From contig JAESIW010000154.1 in the NCBI GenBank assembly GCA_016802295.1, positions 213,663-277,662 of the forward strand: a DNA stretch of 64,000 bases, written 5' to 3'. The position numbers and the translations under genes are program-made. This document shows, one piece after another, positions 45,466 through 54,955 of this stretch. The notes below the pieces were generated by a model. It did not search any database and was not told the DNA's origin. It saw only the letters and a program-made list of their open reading frames with translations. Each line of letters begins with the position of its first letter. Positions within the stretch are counted from its first letter, which is position 1. This DNA is from Brachionus rotundiformis. Lineage: Eukaryota > Rotifera > Eurotatoria > Ploima > Brachionidae.

Positions 45466-46467
45466 TTAAACAGAAGCAATTAGATTGTTTGTTGATAAAA
45501 TGTCAGAAGAAATTGAAGATTTAACAGGGCTAGTTGGTATTTTTTGTAGTGAAACTGTTGATAGCAAGCCAATGCCTTGGAGAAAATAAAGCAAATTAAC
45601 TGACAGTCTATGAGGACATTCTCTCAGGATATCTTGGCAATTTTCAATTTCTAGAAATGGTGAATTGACCAGACGATGAAGAGATTTTCGATTAAATTCT
45701 TGTAAAGTTTTATAAAATTTCTTTGTCTCGGCATACAATGGAGAAAGCTTTCCAACCACAACCAAAGCATCCACTCTCAAATCTACCAATCTGTTATTCA
45801 AACTAGATCGGCTTGAATAAAATAAATAAATTTAATTAATTTTCTTCTAATTTCTTACTTAAAAAAGGATTCGGCAAAAAGTTGAACATTTTTTGGATTT
45901 TGGTTTTCACCAAATAAACATTCCACACTTTTGTCCATTTCCATGAATAGATCGCTTTGATTTGAGTTTTTTCTGTTTCTTCGATTGGCAATTCGGTACC
46001 TAATTGACTCGAAAAAACCAGCAGAAGAACATATAGGTTCTAATACAACCAAACCTAAACAACGGCTAGGGTTCTTTAAGGCAAAATAAGCGCTAATATT
46101 GGCCCCAACACCAACGCCCATGCAGATAATGCGCTGAATTTTAAGAAAATCCAGTATACAGACTAATTCTTCGCCCAGTTCAATTAGACTTGGATATTTT
46201 TTTATCTGAAGTGTTTCTGAATCCGGCTCTTGGCCAGGCAAACTAACATTCAGCCAAACAATGTGCTTTCTCATGCCATCCATTACTGAAGAGTTAATTA
46301 ACTTTTCAAATTGAGTATCTTATAAGTTATTAGAAAATAAAACCGCGCCTAATGATTATCCAGCTTACGACTAGATCCTAAATCATGTATTGTCATTACA
46401 AAGCATTTTTGGTTACTGGACACAGTCTCGTCCAGAACATTTACTTGAAAGCTTAAATTCAATTTGA
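45466..46467 (-). CDS. NDRG-like alpha/beta-hydrolase-fold protein 2, 5' partial
   Basis: Exons 46467..46369, 46318..45859 and 45811..45466, with introns of 50 and 47 nt at the same positions and phases as in the paralogue at 39512. Joined sequence reads VMTIHDLGSSHTQFEKLINS and ESFFNRSSLNNRLVDLRVDA. The elbow is GVGVGAN, again without a nucleophilic serine, followed by ISAYFALKNPSRCLGLVVLE. Protein divergence from copy 1 is large, so the duplication is old. The start exon was not found. The C-terminal tail is Ser-rich (SPVKSSISS), as in NDRG tails that are phosphorylated, but no specific site can be claimed. Confidence 0.88.
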
Positions 46468-48108
46468 CTGATCTACATGTGAATGATCCATCTTTTAAGT
46501 TTGCTCTATGATCCATCATCAAAGATCAGATATATTCAGAAGAAACTTTTAAAATTTCTAATATTCAAAATTTTCAAGTTATTTTTTAGCATCTAAGTTT
46601 TTTTTAATGCTTTCTATATGGTTGTATAAGTTGGATTCAAAAATTTAGATTTTAATTTTTTGTTGATTTTAATATTTAAGAAAAAATTTCTAAGTATTTT
46701 ATTCCTGTTTAGGATTTTATTTGTATAAAAATAATATATTTTTAAAAAAAAATTTTATTTTAATGTTGACCAGTGAAGAAGATCAATCGTGCAAAAAAAA
46801 ATAAAAAAATAATATTAATCTAATTCTTTTAAATACTAATAAAAAATTCTTATTTTAACCATACTGCTAGAGGTAGGATAATATTTAGTTTATCACAATT
46901 AAACTCTATTTTTATGTTAGTCTGAATTATCATATTTAGATTATTTCCTAAATGAAATTAACTAGTTTTAATATCTATATTATAACAATTTCAATCAGGA
47001 GGCTATCAAATAGATTATTCCATATTTTGAATATTTAACCAAACGTGTAGAATTTTACCATCTTAGTCAAAATTTTATAATTTTTCTTAATATGAAAAGC
47101 TTATAAAGGATATTTTCAAGTTTGCATGATTAAAATTAAAAGCTTCTTCATGTGATGACTAATTTAAAAACTATCAAAGATTTTTTAAAAATATAAATAT
47201 TTTGTCAATAAATGAAGATGGAAAATTAAAGTTACCGACCATATTTTGATAATCTTCAATTTATTGGAGTTAGTATCATTTTTTATTCTTATTCATCCAT
47301 TTAATAATGCAAAGACATGTTTTTATGTTAGGTCATAACCATGCATTTTGAATTATTGAGCATATTTTTGTAGATTTAAAAAATAAGATTAAATAAAAAT
47401 CCATAAGAGATAAATATTCGAAGTCAATTATTAAAATCTAATCTTTTGATTAATTTTTGAATTGAAAAATAATTCAAATCTGATTTTTGTTTTAAAATTC
47501 TTGAAAGTGACCATAAACATAAAATTGCCATGGAAAAGTTGCTTTAATCCTTTTTTTGCTACATTATTTCCACATATGATTTAAAAGCAATAAATCAATT
47601 GAAAACATCATTGAACTCTTTAATTAACTGATTTTAATAGTTTAAACTAGAAATAGAATAAAAATGAATATTTCGAAAGAATTGTGTTAAATGATAAAAT
47701 ATTTTGAATATTCATAAAAACGTTCCTAAATATTACCAAAATAAATTTCTTTTTTTTAACGAAATTTTAAAAAATTTAGACCAGCAAATTCAGAACAAGT
47801 CTCTTAAACCTATGATAGTGGAGTTTTATTTAAATGTACAAGTGACCCTAAATTATTTAAATTTATATGCTAATTTTACTTATTCCTGAATTTGGTGGTT
47901 TAATTTTAGAAAAAAAAATTAAATTTCCTCTAGAAATAATTATTTATATCTTAATAAATATAATATAAACTGAATTTCTGAAAATAAGTTTTTAAAAAAG
48001 ATTTTACTTCACTTGATTTCATCAAACAAGATCTGTGAAATTTTTTGAATTATTTCAACTCATTTGAATATTAAAATTTGTTTGAAATAAATAACTGTTT
48101 AAAAAAGA
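46468..48108. other. AT-rich spacer
   Basis: No supported gene. A TTG-started 61-codon frame at 47704 is low-complexity and was not accepted. Confidence 0.45.
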
Positions 48109-48120
48109 GCATCTTCAGCA
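48109..48120 (+). promoter_or_regulatory. Shared upstream motif of Gal3ST genes (copy 2)
   Basis: GCATCTTCAGCA, about 190 bp before the ATG at 48302. The same or a nearly identical string lies upstream of two other Gal3ST copies (52390 and 55984). It may be a promoter element or simply part of the duplicated flank. Confidence 0.3.
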
Positions 48121-48301
48121 TTATTCAACTGCATATTAAAAAAAAAAACTTAAATTAAAACAATAACTAACCTGATCATTTTCAAAAAATGTAGCATATC
48201 TTTATAAATTTTTTTGCTTTTCTTAATAAAATTAATTCAAAAATTTACTAACTGTGTCGAATACAAATATATTTTTTATTTTTTTTTAAATTAAATTTAA
48301 A

Positions 48302-49381
48302 ATGAAAAAATATATATTTTTACTTATTTTTCTATTTTTGTTATATTATTATAACAATTATGATATTTTGGCTAAAATAAATCTTAAAAATTCATTTAAA
48401 TATTCTTATGAACATTATTCGATATCGGATTCAATTAAAAAATTCAGAAATATGGACAAGATTAATATTTACTACCTGAAGACACATAAAACTGGATCAA
48501 GTGCGATGCAAAATGTCCTAATACGTTTGGCGCTTAAGAAAAATATGAAAGTTGTGGAAGACTTTCTAAGAATAAATTCAAGAGATGCATACTCAGCAAA
48601 CAATAAAGTTTTTTTTAACCATGCTATTCATAATTCAAAAATAGCTCGAAAATTGTTTCCAAAAAATAATTCAATTTACATCACAATTTTACGAGATCCA
48701 GTCAGTCAATTTCTATCATTAATTAACTATAATCCTGCTCGAAAAAACCTTTTAGAGTCTCATTTTCGATCACTGTATAATAGATCCGAAAAAAATGTTT
48801 CTCTCTCTCTTTCGAAATTGTATTTTCATTGCATCAAACGAAATTTGATGAGTTATGACTTAGGAATGGTTAAATGTAATGAATATTACAAAGGCTCAGA
48901 ACACAAATTACTCGAAAGATTTCAAAATGATTTTGACTTGGTTCTATTGACAGAATATTTCAATGAAGGCCTAATTCTTCTGAAAAAGTTTCTAAATCTT
49001 TCATACGAAGATGTAGTTTGTCTGAGTGTAAACGAAGGAACAATACCCCCGACTGAAAGTCAGCGTCGATTAGCAGAGGAGATTATTCCGAGAGAAAGCA
49101 ATGCTGACTACATTTTGTACAATTATTACAAAAAGTTCTATGCCGAGCTAGCACCATTGCTGAAGAATGAGACAGACATACTTAAGAGCTTAAATCAAAA
49201 GTATCAAAGTAAATGTACTTCAGGCAGAACGGAGAAATATTTTTTTAAAAAAGTTCCCTATAAAGCTTACAAATTATCAGATAATTTGACTTCTGGTTTA
49301 GAAAAATTTTGTTCAATGTTAACTCAAACAAATGCTAAATTAATAAATAACTTAAAAAAAATCCTCATTTTTTTTAAATAA
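48302..49381 (+). CDS. Galactose-3-O-sulfotransferase-like protein (Gal3ST), copy 2
   Basis: A single exon of 359 residues with a signal anchor at residues 4-20. The phosphosulfate loop is KTHKTGSSA (60-68) and the 3'-phosphate site is ITILRDPVSQFLS (127-139); here lysine of the usual DPVKQ is replaced by serine (135). The middle part (EDFLRINSRDAYSANNK, RSEKNVSLSLSKLYFH) is unique to this copy, while GSEHKLLERF to KVPYKAYKL is the shared block. A hAT-derived gene and a CR1 fossil follow it. Confidence 0.93.
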   Translation: MKKYIFLLIFLFLLYYYNNYDILAKINLKNSFKYSYEHYSISDSIKKFRNMDKINIYYLKTHKTGSSAMQNVLIRLALKKNMKVVEDFLRINSRDAYSANNKVFFNHAIHNSKIARKLFPKNNSIYITILRDPVSQFLSLINYNPARKNLLESHFRSLYNRSEKNVSLSLSKLYFHCIKRNLMSYDLGMVKCNEYYKGSEHKLLERFQNDFDLVLLTEYFNEGLILLKKFLNLSYEDVVCLSVNEGTIPPTESQRRLAEEIIPRESNADYILYNYYKKFYAELAPLLKNETDILKSLNQKYQSKCTSGRTEKYFFKKVPYKAYKLSDNLTSGLEKFCSMLTQTNAKLINNLKKILIFFK

Positions 49382-49593
49382 AATGAATTTAAAGGTTTTT
49401 TGTTTTTTTTCCAAACTTTTTAAGTTATTTCTAACTAAAAGCTGGCCGATGATCTAAGTCTCTTGGTTTCCTTCTTTTTTTTCAGGTCTTTTTTTATAAA
49501 TACAATTACACTAGCAACATTAAAATTAATTAATTATTGGCAGATTTTTATTCAAATTAAAATTTCAAGAATATTATCAATTGATTCAATGAC

Positions 49594-50034
49594 CTAATTT
49601 CTAAAATTTATAATAGATAGCAATAAAGTTTTAATCGTTTGTAGTAAATAATACTGCGACCCTATTGGGTTAATTATACTGTTTTTTGAGCCATTTATCC
49701 AGGCTAATTTTGAAGTTAATGATTGATTCGGAATTGACGCCAAGCAGAATATTTTTTTCTTAACTTTCTCAAGATCCTTTGTCAACCATGGAACAGAAAA
49801 TTTATCATTCAATAAATTTACTTTTGGTATAAAGCGATCGCAGGTATTAGAATAATGTCTTAGAAAAATATCGTAGGTATCATTAACGTTTAAGTTATTT
49901 AACTCATGAGACAAATCGATTTCTAAGAATTGTTGAGTAATATAAGTTTTGTAATACATGACAATTAGATCAAGAAAAAGTTCTGCGAAATTTTGACAAA
50001 TTGTTATTATGATCAAGAGCTTAATCAAATATTA
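49594..50034 (-). mobile_element. CR1-like non-LTR retrotransposon fragment
   Basis: The minus frame reads NLNVNDTYDIFLRHYSNTCD, then RFIPKVNLLNDKFSVPWLTK, DLEKV. This is the linker between endonuclease and reverse transcriptase in CR1/jockey-type ORF2. Only about 145 codons remain and the reverse transcriptase itself is absent, so it is not active. Confidence 0.7.
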
Positions 50035-50305
50035 TTTAAGATAAAAATTAAAAATTAAATTTAATTCAAACAATTTTTAACAAATAATCTTTTTTTAATC
50101 TAAGATAAAGTTAAGCTTTTTATGTAGTACTTGATCTAAGTAGGATTCATTAAAATAGATAAATAAACGTTTAAAGTGAAACTTAAATTTATTTATAAGT
50201 ACTGAATTTATAATTTTCAGTATAATTTATTTTTCATACAAAAAATATTACTTAGTTTAACTTAAGAACATAAAATTCTACTTTAATGCTTCAGCATAAA
50301 AAAAA

Positions 50306-51868
50306 ATGGACTCGAATGTAAAAAAGAAATATTTTGTTCCTGGTTTGTACCATAAGCACAGACGTGTTCCAAAAATTTTGAATAATTACGAATTTGATTC
50401 ATCCTATCTGCAAAAACCAAGGGAAAACTTTACGGCCAAATGTAAACTATGTGGCAAAACAGTCCGCGCTTCCATTCGTGTCACTACAAATTTTGTAAAT
50501 CATGTAAAAAAATTTCATCCATCAAATCAGAGTGATTCATTTTCGAGTATTCTCTTGGAAGATTTAACTCCATCTCCATCTAAGAACCAATTGAGCACTC
50601 TGAATTCATCAATTGTTTCAACTTTGATTAAATGCTCAATACCACTTGCTGTCCTAGACATGTCTCCTTTTAAAAATCTCCTTAACCAACTAAATCCAGA
50701 AGTTTATCTTACATCTCAATCCAGCATTACCAATGAAGTTATTCCATATTTAGTCGAACAAACCAAGCTTAAAGTAGTAGATTTGGTCTCTCAAGCAAAC
50801 TCGACAAATCTTCTTCTGGACTATTGGTCATTCGAAGATTACCAGTTCATTTCTCTTTACTGTAATTTAATCGACCAAGAGTGGAACCAACAAACAGTAT
50901 TGCTTGACTGTAAGCAAATATTAAAAATAGATAACATCAATTCTTGTGTAGAAGAAGCTCTTTTAGATTACAATCTAAATAATAAAGCATATTCCTTATG
51001 TGTGTCAAGTAGTTCTGATCTGATCCTAAAAGAAATAATGGACAAACTTAGCCAAAATTTCCTTAAGTTTTTTTCCTGTTTAATGCTGTTAGATAAGGTA
51101 ATAGATGATGGCTTTAAAAAAATACCTCTATTAGACTTGAAGAACTTGTCTCTTGATAAGCTTCTGAATCTAAAAATTCATTCAGATAGTGAATTAACTA
51201 ATGATTTAATTTCATTATTTAAGCCATTTAACGAACTCAAAAATGATCTAGAAAAAGATTCTGGTTCTGTATCTGTAATATATCCAGCATTCAAAGGTCT
51301 TTTAAAACATTTGAGTTTTTTTAAAAAGTCAAAAGCACACGATGTGGCTAAAGAACTGGAAAAATCTTTGGAAGAAAAGTTAGGATTTATCAAGTCTTTA
51401 CCAGTGTTTAGTGTGGCTGCTATGCTTAATCCTAACTTTGGTTTTAGTTGGGTTGATGAGCAAAATCATTCACTAAATGAGAACATGCTTTCAAATGAGT
51501 TCTTAAAAGAAGTTAAAATTTCCAAAGAGATTTGTGATACCAAGAATGAAAAGATAATTGCGCCCAAAAAATCATATTTGTGTTTGTCAAAGACTGTTGG
51601 TGATAATGAATACTCAAATGAACTGAATAGTTACATAATGTATGTAAAAGCGTTTAGTTATGATGAAAACTTAAGTTTGTTAGACTTTTGGAAGTCTAAT
51701 GAAAAGACATATCCGAATTTGAGCAATTTTGCTAAAAAGATACTTCCTGTGTCCATTGGTTTGACAAAAAAAGATAATCTATCACATAATTTTTTAGAAA
51801 AAATGGATCTAAAATATGACTTGGAAAATCTTCCGTCTATCTTATTTGTTAAATTTAATAATTTATAG
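50306..51868 (+). CDS. hAT-transposase-derived BED zinc-finger protein, probably domesticated
   Basis: An intact 520-residue frame. A BED finger lies at residues 46-71 (CKLC, then HVKKFH, i.e. C-x2-C...H-x4-H). A helical region with NQLNPEVYLTSQSSITNEVI follows, then a strand LLLDYWSFEDYQFISLYC where hAT transposases have their first catalytic Asp. The usual CxxH insertion motif and later acidic residue are not evident. A C-terminal segment (ELNSYIMYVKAF, SLLDFWKSNEKTYPNLSNFA) matches the hAT dimerisation region. No terminal inverted repeats are visible nearby. It is likely a host ZBED-like DNA-binding protein. Alternatively it is a recent non-autonomous transposon ORF. Confidence 0.75.
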   Translation: MDSNVKKKYFVPGLYHKHRRVPKILNNYEFDSSYLQKPRENFTAKCKLCGKTVRASIRVTTNFVNHVKKFHPSNQSDSFSSILLEDLTPSPSKNQLSTLNSSIVSTLIKCSIPLAVLDMSPFKNLLNQLNPEVYLTSQSSITNEVIPYLVEQTKLKVVDLVSQANSTNLLLDYWSFEDYQFISLYCNLIDQEWNQQTVLLDCKQILKIDNINSCVEEALLDYNLNNKAYSLCVSSSSDLILKEIMDKLSQNFLKFFSCLMLLDKVIDDGFKKIPLLDLKNLSLDKLLNLKIHSDSELTNDLISLFKPFNELKNDLEKDSGSVSVIYPAFKGLLKHLSFFKKSKAHDVAKELEKSLEEKLGFIKSLPVFSVAAMLNPNFGFSWVDEQNHSLNENMLSNEFLKEVKISKEICDTKNEKIIAPKKSYLCLSKTVGDNEYSNELNSYIMYVKAFSYDENLSLLDFWKSNEKTYPNLSNFAKKILPVSIGLTKKDNLSHNFLEKMDLKYDLENLPSILFVKFNNL

Positions 51869-52605
51869 TATTGCTTTGTATTAAATCTTTATTTTAAAAA
51901 AAAAATTCAAAATTTAAATTTAGAATTTTAATTCATTTTTAAACGGATAATTTAATTTTGGTTTAATAAAGAAATTTATTTTATTGTTCAATAATATATC
52001 TAAATAAAAATGAAACCAAAGTTAATTAAATCTTTTTTATTTTTTGTTGTGTTAAAAATCTTAATAATTTTTCATTATTTTAAAAGCAGTAAATAGTAAA
52101 TTGCACAATCCTTTAAGTTTAAACAATGATAGATAGGAAAGCCAAAAAAGTCTATCTATATTAAATAATGAATGCATGGAATTTTTAATTTTAATCATTT
52201 CTTATATCATTAATTCGCATTTAAATATTCGTATGTTTCCAAATCAAAAATTTATGTGTAATTTATATGATAAATGTGGTAGAATTTATCGGGTCAGACA
52301 CAAAATTGTTTATATATTATAAAAAAAAGTTTAAATCTAAAAAGCTTTGGATGGTATCCTAAAAATAATTGATGTAGAAAAAAAATGACTTCTTCAGCAA
52401 AATGTATGTAAATTTTTTACCACAAAATATATTCCATATTTGATAAAATAATTGAAAAAATATTAATGTTCGATTTTTATCTAATTTTTTCTTATTTAAC
52501 TTTATAAAAAATTCAAAAATTTTGTTAATTTACAAATTGAGCTAAACAAAATAATAGTTTGTTAATACTGATAAAAAAAAGATAACTAATTTTTTAAACT
52601 TAAAA
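51869..52605. other. Spacer upstream of Gal3ST copy 3
   Basis: AT-rich. Contains a CTTCAGCA motif (listed separately). No other feature. Confidence 0.4.
52390..52399 (+). promoter_or_regulatory. Shared upstream motif of Gal3ST genes (copy 3)
   Basis: TTCTTCAGCA, one base different from the 48109 motif, about 215 bp before the ATG at 52606. A second shared string, CGATTTTTATCTAATTTTT, lies between it and the gene (52470), and again before copy 4 (56078). Confidence 0.3.
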
Positions 52606-53700
52606 ATGAGGAAATATTTAATAATTATTTTTTTATTTCTGACATCAATTTACTTGTTTAATTATAATTTTAACATTAATAATAATTTCGAACATTCATT
52701 AAACTTTTCCTCAAAACATAATTGGATCATAAATTCAATTAAAAAATTCAAAAAAATGGACAAAATTAGTATTTACTTCTACCGAACACACAAAACAGGA
52801 TCAAGCGCTCTAAAAAATGTTCTGGTACGACTTGCACTGAAGAAAAATATGAAAGTAGTAGAGTTGTTTTTCAAAAATTATTCAAAAAATGTTTATTATG
52901 AAAAGAACAAAATATTTTTTAGTCATATTTCTAAAAAAAGATGGAAAACTGATTTTTTGATGAGAGCACGGAAATTGTTTCCAAAAAATAATTCAATTTA
53001 TATCACTATTTTACGAGATCCAGTCAAGCAATTTTTATCAATGCTAAATTACGACCCAGCTCAAAAAGACATGAGAGAATATGTATTTCGATTACATCAC
53101 AACAGAACGTCAAATTTTGTGTTTAACTTTACCAGATTATTTAAATTTCATTGTTCTAATCGAAATCTAATGAGTTATGACCTGGGATTGGTAAAATGTA
53201 GTGAATATTACAAAGGCTCAGAACAGAAATTACTCGAAAGATTTCAAAATGATTTTGACTTGGTTCTATTGACAGAATATTTCAATGAAGGCCTAATTCT
53301 TCTGAAAAAATTTCTAAATCTTTCATACGAAGATGTAGTTTGTCTGAGTGTAAACGAAGGAACAATACCCCCGACTGAAAGTCAGCGTCGATTAGCAGAG
53401 GAGATTATTCCGAGAGAAAGCAATGCTGACTACATTTTGTACAATTATTACAAAAAGTTCTATGCCGAGCTAGCACCATTGCTGAAGAAAGAGACAGACA
53501 TACTTAAGAGCTTAAATCAAAAGTATCAAAGTAAATGTACTTCAGGCAGAACGGAGAAATATTTTTTTAAAAAAGTTCCCTATAAAGCTTACAAATTATC
53601 AGATAATTTGTCTTCTGATTTAAAAAATTTTTGTTGGATGCTAACACAAACAAATGTTAATTTAATAAATTATTTAAAAAGTGTCTTGTTATTTTTTTAA
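52606..53700 (+). CDS. Galactose-3-O-sulfotransferase-like protein (Gal3ST), copy 3
   Basis: A single exon of 364 residues. Signal anchor at residues 4-19. Sulfate-donor sites are YFYRTHKTGSSALKNV (lysine before THK replaced by arginine) and YITILRDPVKQFLS. Compared with the others it has an insertion HISKKRWKTDFLMRARKLFP in place of HAIHNSKIARKLFP. The C-terminal block from GSEQKLLERF to KVPYKAYKL is shared, and its tail after that (SSDLKNFCWML) differs. The gene has no intron. Confidence 0.93.
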   Translation: MRKYLIIIFLFLTSIYLFNYNFNINNNFEHSLNFSSKHNWIINSIKKFKKMDKISIYFYRTHKTGSSALKNVLVRLALKKNMKVVELFFKNYSKNVYYEKNKIFFSHISKKRWKTDFLMRARKLFPKNNSIYITILRDPVKQFLSMLNYDPAQKDMREYVFRLHHNRTSNFVFNFTRLFKFHCSNRNLMSYDLGLVKCSEYYKGSEQKLLERFQNDFDLVLLTEYFNEGLILLKKFLNLSYEDVVCLSVNEGTIPPTESQRRLAEEIIPRESNADYILYNYYKKFYAELAPLLKKETDILKSLNQKYQSKCTSGRTEKYFFKKVPYKAYKLSDNLSSDLKNFCWMLTQTNVNLINYLKSVLLFF

Positions 53701-53833
53701 AGTTTCAACTTTTTTATTTTGTTTTAATATTCTGGAATAAAAGATTATTTTTCAGCAAATTGAAATTTTTGATTTCTGAAATATGTGAACTTTATTTCTT
53801 TATTGAGTTCTAAAATTGCTATATCATGTCCGC

Positions 53834-54028
53834 ACCGTAAACCTTTGCAAATAAGTGCCCCCAAAATCGTGAAGAATTTTTGCTCTTAGATGATAGAAAA
53901 TTTTCTTCAAATATTTTATAAAGATCTAATTATTCTTTACAAGAAAGTAACATATATAGAACTAAGCAATTTTTAAATAGCTTAAAAATGGGTCTTTAGC
54001 GGCGCACTTATTTGCAAGGGTTTACGGT
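53834..54028. mobile_element. Short element with 24-bp terminal inverted repeats (MITE-like)
   Basis: ACCGTAAACCTTTGCAAATA at the left end is matched in reverse complement by TATTTGCAAGGGTTTACGGT at the right end, with one mismatch, continuing to about 24-26 bp. The 195-bp unit has no coding capacity. Clear target-site duplications are not visible, so the transposon family is unassigned. Confidence 0.8.
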
Positions 54029-54955
54029 AATTAAAAAACTGAACGATTTGAAATTCATTTAGATGAAAACTTGTCTATTTTTGATGCGTCATATTCGATT
54101 TCCCATTTTTGTAGTCAATAAAATAGCTCATTTTAGAAATTATTTGAATATTTTTTAATCAAGTTTTACAAAATATGATTTTATTTGATTAATTAAAATA
54201 TTTTTAATTAATTGAATTCTACTAAGATTAGATACAATAATAAAATAAATAATTAGTCTAATAAGTTATTCTTATGTGTAGATATAATAATAAAATTACC
54301 CGACCTGTAATCCATGTCGTTTTACGGGAGACACTCAAAATAGAACGGCAATTAATTCTATAGATTAGCAAAAAAAAGTAGCGCCAATTAAATTAGAAGC
54401 TTTTTACCTTATCCATCTTCGAAAAAAATTTAATAGTCTAATATTGAAGATAAGTTATCGTAAAATTTATCAAAAGTATCCAATTAATAAGTTTTGACTA
54501 TCTTATTAAAAAGTTGAAAATTAGCTATTTTTTCCTCTTTATTGCTTTTTATATAATATGAATTAATAATTTTTTTTGATTATGCTTAATTGATCATGCT
54601 AATATATTGATTGCTATTTTAAAATCTTTTAATATTTTGAAAAATACCTTCTAATAAAATAGTTAAATAGAAAGTAAACACTGTAATATATTAATTTGAC
54701 AAATATCTTAAATTTTTTAGGATTATTTTTTGTTGAATTTTTAAATTTTAAAATATATTTATGATTTTGAAGACTGATTCAAGAGATAAATGTCAATTAA
54801 GACAATTAAGTAACACTCAAGTTTTTAAAATATTTAAAGCCTTATAGATAATAAACAAAACTTATTCCGAATGTTTTGAAAAAAATATATTTTTGATACT
54901 TAGTTTAAAAAATTTATTCAAAACAATTATTAAAACGAATAAAAATTATTAAATA
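54029..54955. other. AT-rich spacer
   Basis: 3' flank of CCDC186. No supported feature. Confidence 0.4.

Noticed and set aside
47704..47889. 61-codon plus-strand ORF
   Set aside because: Begins at TTG in AT-rich DNA with Asn/Lys/Tyr/Leu composition; such frames are expected by chance here.
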